NCBI GenBank assembly: GCA_023412845.1
Contig: JAEZRH010000093.1
Span: 1-17,113, forward strand
Source: Bacillota bacterium
GTDB lineage: Bacteria; Bacillota; Clostridia; Oscillospirales; Acutalibacteraceae
DNA length: 17,113 bases
Direction of reading: 5' to 3'
The notes beneath the pieces were generated by a model, which made no database searches, had not been told where the DNA came from, and saw only the letters and a list, made by a program, of their open reading frames with translations. The position numbers and the translations under genes are program-made. Shown here one piece after another: positions 14,463 through 17,113 of the stretch. Each line of letters starts with the position of its first letter. Position 1 is the first letter of the stretch.

Positions 14463-15458
14463 TCAAAATTTCCAGGACTTCGGGACATAGATGGTCTGGA
14501 AAAGCTGCACGGCGTAATGGTCCGTCATGCCGGCGATAAAATCGCACGCTGCGCGCTCGTTCCCGTCCTGTTCGGCAATGGCGCGCATGTCGTCCGGAAG
14601 GTTCGCCGGCCTGCGCAGATAGTCGTAAAGCGCCCCGATGAGCATGGGGACCTTGGTTTCTTCCGATTTTGCGTACGGATTGTGGTAGACCCTGTCGTTC
14701 ATGAATACGGCGAGCCCGTCGAACGCCTTCTGCACGTCTTCCGCAAGCTGAAGGCGGCCCCCTGCGCTGTTCTCCACAACGGAATGGACCAGCTTATCGA
14801 TCCGTTTCGACTTGCTGCGGCCAAGCACCCCGGTGATGCTCCCGGGGATATCTTCTTCCTTCAGGACGCCGGCCCGCTCCGCGTCGTCGATGTCATGGTT
14901 CAGGAACGCGATGCGGTCGGCAAGGCGCACGACCCTTCCTTCGGCCGTAAACGCTTCGCGCCCTTTTGTGTGGCACACGATGCCGTCGCGCACCTCGCGG
15001 GTGAGGTTCAGCCCCCTGCCGCCTTTTTCCAGGCGTTCGACCACCCGCAGGCTCTGTTCGTAGTGGCGGAACCCTCCGGGGAAGATCTCGTCAAGCGCGC
15101 GCTCGCCGGCATGGCCGAACGGCGTGTGCCCCAGGTCATGCCCGAGGGAGATCGCCTCCGTCAGGTCTTCGTTCAGAAACAGCGCGCGTGAAATGGTGCG
15201 GGCAATCTGCGCCACTTCGAGCGTATGGGTCAGCCTGGTGCGGTAATGGTCGCCCTCCGGCGAAAGAAAAACCTGCGTCTTATGCTTCAGCCTGCGGAAA
15301 GATTTGCAGTGGATGATCCGGTCCCTGTCGCGCTGAAAGGGCGTGCGCAGGTCGGATTCTTCTTCCGGGACATCGCGTCCCAGCGTTCTGGCGGAAAGCG
15401 CCGCCTCCGGCGAAAGCACCTGTTCTTCCAGCTGCTGGATGCGTTCTCTGACTGTCAT
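14463..15458 (-). CDS. dgt: dGTP triphosphohydrolase-like HD-domain protein
   Basis: The product belongs to the Dgt-type deoxynucleoside triphosphate triphosphohydrolases, which cleave dNTPs to nucleoside and tripolyphosphate and so control dNTP pools. The HD metal-binding residues are visible as H78 (RLTHTLEV), H107-D108 (LGHDLGHTPFGH) and D181 (LADRIAFLNHDIDD). The Dgt-specific N-terminal stretch RTPFQRDRDRIIHCKSFRRL (residues 38-57) is present. At 331 residues it matches the shorter Gram-positive type, not the roughly 500-residue E. coli Dgt, so exact substrate preference is open. The ATG at 15456-15458 follows GGGAGGGATCGA. It precedes dnaG by 45 nt and seems to be the first gene of the dgt-dnaG-rpoD-Rrf2 cluster; no clear promoter is visible in the 81-nt gap upstream. 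Confidence 0.92.
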   Translation of the reverse strand: MTVRERIQQLEEQVLSPEAALSARTLGRDVPEEESDLRTPFQRDRDRIIHCKSFRRLKHKTQVFLSPEGDHYRTRLTHTLEVAQIARTISRALFLNEDLTEAISLGHDLGHTPFGHAGERALDEIFPGGFRHYEQSLRVVERLEKGGRGLNLTREVRDGIVCHTKGREAFTAEGRVVRLADRIAFLNHDIDDAERAGVLKEEDIPGSITGVLGRSKSKRIDKLVHSVVENSAGGRLQLAEDVQKAFDGLAVFMNDRVYHNPYAKSEETKVPMLIGALYDYLRRPANLPDDMRAIAEQDGNERAACDFIAGMTDHYAVQLFQTIYVPKSWKF

Positions 15459-15539
15459 TCGATCCCTCCCGCACCAAATTTGCCGTCTATGTATATATAC
15501 GCAAATCCTTTTCCTTTTTCCTGCAAAAAATTCAAATTT

Positions 15540-16166
15540 TCACGCGATGGGATAATACTTTTTTTCACCCGGTTTCAGCAGTACGCCGCCGCATGTCGCA
15601 TCGGAAAGCGCGGACTGAAAGGCTGCGACGGAACCGCTGGGAAGATGAAACGCCACGGTCACCTGCTCTGCGAATATCTCGCCGTCGACCGCGCCGCCGA
15701 ATTTTGCAATCAGAGGGGTCACCCGGCCGTAACGGTCGTAGGGACAGCACAGCGACGCCTCCGTGCAGGCCCCCATCTCCGTTTTTCCGGCGGCGTCGAG
15801 GGCCAGGGATGCGGCGTGCGAATAGGCGCGCACCAAACCGCCCGCGCCGAGAAGGATGCCGCCGAAATACCGGGTCACCACAATAGCCGCGTCCGTGATG
15901 CCGGATCTCAGGAGCACGTCGAGCACCGGAATGCCCGCCGTTCCCTGCGGCTCGCCGTCGTCGGAATATCTCCGGGCCTGGCCCGTCCGCAGCACGTAGG
16001 CGTACACGTTGTGGGTCGCCTCGCGGTTTTTTTCACGGATGCTCCGGATGAACCCCGCCGCTTCCTCTTCCGCAGCGACGGGCTTCGCATGGCCGATAAA
16101 GCGGGACCGCCTCTCGGTAAATTCTTCCTGCGCTCCGTTCCGTATCGTGCGGTATGTATCGTCCAT
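15540..16166 (-). CDS. YigZ/IMPACT family protein
   Basis: The 208-residue product belongs to the UPF0029/IMPACT family (E. coli YigZ, B. subtilis YvyE). The N-terminal half carries the signature SDDGEPQGTAGIP (residues 68-80) and VVTRYFGGILLGAGGLVRAY (96-115). The C-terminal half is a ferredoxin-like fold resembling EF-G domain IV in known structures. Eukaryotic IMPACT regulates the Gcn2 kinase; the bacterial role is unsettled, with translation-related functions proposed. The ATG at 16164-16166 is chosen over an in-frame TTG 33 nt upstream because CCGGAGGAA lies in proper spacing before it and the family begins near MDDTYRTI. It lies just behind the rpmE terminator, so its expression probably depends on read-through or an unseen promoter. 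The gap to the dgt-like gene is 81 nt. Confidence 0.93.
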   Translation of the reverse strand: MDDTYRTIRNGAQEEFTERRSRFIGHAKPVAAEEEAAGFIRSIREKNREATHNVYAYVLRTGQARRYSDDGEPQGTAGIPVLDVLLRSGITDAAIVVTRYFGGILLGAGGLVRAYSHAASLALDAAGKTEMGACTEASLCCPYDRYGRVTPLIAKFGGAVDGEIFAEQVTVAFHLPSGSVAAFQSALSDATCGGVLLKPGEKKYYPIA

Positions 16167-16180
16167 CAGGGTTCCTCCGG

Positions 16181-16210
16181 AAAAAAGAAGCGGCGCCAAA
16201 TAAGCGCCGC
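16181..16210 (-). terminator. Rho-independent terminator of rpmE
   Basis: On the minus strand: GCGGCGC (16204-16210), 7-nt loop, GCGCCGC (16190-16196), then TTCTTTTTT (16181-16189). This is a canonical intrinsic terminator 22 nt after the rpmE stop. The T-tract ends directly before the CCGGAGG ribosome binding site of the YigZ-family gene. Confidence 0.88.
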
Positions 16211-16232
16211 CTCAGCAGATGAAAAATCGGAA

Positions 16233-16436
16233 TTACTTGTCCAGCCCGTAACGCTTTTTGAACATGTCGACGCGGCCGCTCGTATCAATAAGCTTCTGCT
16301 TCCCGGTGAAGAACGGGTGGCACTTTGAGCAGATTTCAACGTGGATATCCTTTTTGGTCGACTTTGTATGGATTACATTGCCGCAGGCGCAGGTAATGGT
16401 TGCGTCCTGATAATTCGGATGAATTTTCTCTTTCAT
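16233..16436 (-). CDS. rpmE: 50S ribosomal protein L31, zinc-binding type
   Basis: L31 joins the 50S central protuberance to the 30S head. The 67-residue product has the four cysteines of the zinc-containing form: C16 and C18 (CACGN) and C36 and C39 (CSKCHPFFTG). The conserved start MKEKIHPNY and end RVDMFKKRYGL are present. The ATG at 16434-16436 follows AGAGGTGACATCGGTT; an upstream in-frame start at 16469 would put 11 residues before the conserved start and lies close to the predicted transcription start. It has its own promoter (16479-16507) and terminator, so it is probably monocistronic. In organisms with two L31 paralogues the zinc-free form replaces this one under zinc starvation; no second copy is in the window. 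Confidence 0.97.
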   Translation of the reverse strand: MKEKIHPNYQDATITCACGNVIHTKSTKKDIHVEICSKCHPFFTGKQKLIDTSGRVDMFKKRYGLDK

Positions 16437-16478
16437 AACCGATGTCACCTCTTTATACGATCTTGCCATAACAGTGAG

Positions 16479-16507
16479 AGTATATCATATTGCGCAAAGG
16501 AATGCAA
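16479..16507 (-). promoter_or_regulatory. Sigma-A promoter for rpmE
   Basis: On the minus strand TTGCAT (16502-16507) is followed after 17 nt by TATACT (16479-16484), with a TG one base upstream of the -10 box (extended -10). The predicted start near 16472 gives a leader of about 35 nt. It is located in the short gap after the preceding gene's stop codon at 16516-16518. No zinc-regulator (Zur-type) palindrome was recognised next to it. Confidence 0.72.
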
Positions 16508-16515
16508 GTAATATT

Positions 16516-17113
16516 TCAGATCAGCCCGAAAAGATATTTGAAGGCGAAACGCCTGGCTTTGGGCAGACGCCCGTAAATCCCCGTGGCAAGCGAAACCGCG
16601 GAAGCCCGCATCGCCTCCCTTTCCTCTTCCGTGACGGGATTCCGGCTGAACCTGGCTTTCAGCGCCGTCCGCTCCGCTTCCTCGCCGATCTTTCCTCCGA
16701 ACGGCTCCAGCTTTTTAAGGTAGGCGTAGATGCACAGCGCCGCGCGGCCGGTATCTTTCTGCGAGAATCTCTTCTCCCGAAGCATAAGCTCAATTTCCCT
16801 TCTCACCACGATGACAAAAACCAGCAGAACCGCCGCCAGCAGGAGAAAAAGAGCAGGCCTTGCCGCGAGGTCCATGTCTCCCGCCGATTCCGTGCCCTGC
16901 GGTGCGGAAGACGGAACCGGCGTCTCCGCTTCGCTCGACGCGGAGGACGACGGCGCGGGGCCGGACGAAGGGCCGCTGGAAACGGCCGCGCCCTGCTGCG
17001 GCGAGCTGGAGGCAGGCGGCTGGTTCTGAGGATTGTTCTCCTGCGTCTGGCTTGTTTCCACATGAAAGCCCGGCGTCATTTCCACCGGCTCCCAGCCGAC
17101 GCCCGGATAGTAT
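16516..17113 (-). CDS. Transglutaminase-like membrane protein, C-terminal part (cut by window edge)
   Basis: The visible 198 residues begin YYPGVGWEPVEMTPGFHVET, the end of a transglutaminase-like (papain-fold) core. In such cores this strand follows the catalytic His and carries the third acidic residue; here the position appears to be Glu (VEMTPG). Then comes a Pro/Ser/Gln/Ala-rich linker of about 70 residues, one strong membrane segment (ARPALFLLLAAVLLVFVIVV), a basic juxtamembrane stretch and a helical domain of about 90 residues with many Arg/Glu. This matches the layout of bacterial transglutaminase-like membrane proteins of the TgpA type, whose helical tail is usually called DUF4129. 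The core would lie outside the cell and the tail in the cytoplasm. The Cys and His residues are beyond the window, so activity cannot be judged. Confidence 0.75.
   Translation of the reverse strand, partial: YYPGVGWEPVEMTPGFHVETSQTQENNPQNQPPASSSPQQGAAVSSGPSSGPAPSSSASSEAETPVPSSAPQGTESAGDMDLAARPALFLLLAAVLLVFVIVVRREIELMLREKRFSQKDTGRAALCIYAYLKKLEPFGGKIGEEAERTALKARFSRNPVTEEEREAMRASAVSLATGIYGRLPKARRFAFKYLFGLI

Noticed and set aside
13047..15191. Plus-strand open frame of 714 codons opposite dnaG and the dgt-like gene
   Set aside because: It spans two clear minus-strand genes and the gap between them; composition is typical of an antisense shadow.
15491..15526. TATATATA with an upstream TTGCAG before the dgt-like gene, as a promoter
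   Set aside because: The boxes are 21 nt apart, too far for sigma-A, and no other -35 fits. A promoter for the cluster probably exists near here but cannot be assigned from the sequence.

Overview
All genes in this window lie on the minus strand, so transcription runs from high to low coordinates. The proteins are typical of a low-G+C-phylum Gram-positive anaerobe of the class Clostridia, most likely an Oscillospiraceae/Ruminococcaceae-type lineage. The grounds are an S12 with the Firmicutes-length N-terminal region, a beta' without the large proteobacterial insertion, a 364-residue primary sigma factor with a short region 1.1, a four-cysteine L31, strong AGGAGG-type ribosome binding sites and near-consensus sigma-A promoters. 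Coding DNA is fairly GC-rich by eye, while the intergenic regions are AT-rich. The genus cannot be fixed from the sequence alone.

Layout in the direction of transcription. (1) 17113-16516: C-terminal part of a membrane-anchored transglutaminase-like protein, cut by the window edge. (2) 16507-15540: rpmE (ribosomal protein L31) with its own promoter and a rho-independent terminator, then a YigZ/IMPACT-family protein whose ribosome binding site starts directly after that terminator. (3) 15458-11074: a tightly packed cluster dgt-like HD phosphohydrolase, dnaG (primase), rpoD (primary sigma factor) and an Rrf2-family regulator with three clustered cysteines, closed by a perfect bidirectional terminator. 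(4) 11034-3490: a sigma-A promoter with an AT-rich upstream element, a leader of about 140 nt, then rpoB and rpoC. (5) 3510-176: a second near-perfect promoter, whose -35 box lies inside the last codons of rpoC, driving rpsL, rpsG and fusA. (6) 161-1: an extended -10 promoter and the first 24 codons of tuf.

Together these genes supply transcription (core subunits beta and beta' and the main sigma factor), replication priming (DnaG), nucleotide pool control (Dgt-like) and the decoding/translocation part of translation (S12, S7, EF-G, EF-Tu, L31). Regions 4-6 are the classical rpoBC-str block. The rplK-rplA-rplJ-rplL genes that usually precede rpoB are absent; the rpoD cluster and the Rrf2 gene stand there instead.

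I see no mobile element, CRISPR array, tRNA or rRNA, and no gene-free stretch longer than 300 bases (the longest is 10861-11111). There is no clear new multi-gene system. The points most worth a second look are the Rrf2 gene between rpoD and rpoB, two abutting RNA hairpins between rpsL and rpsG (a possible S7 operator), the promoter embedded in the end of rpoC, an 87-residue acidic tail on RpoB, and the loss of the EF-Tu P-loop reading at the window edge.
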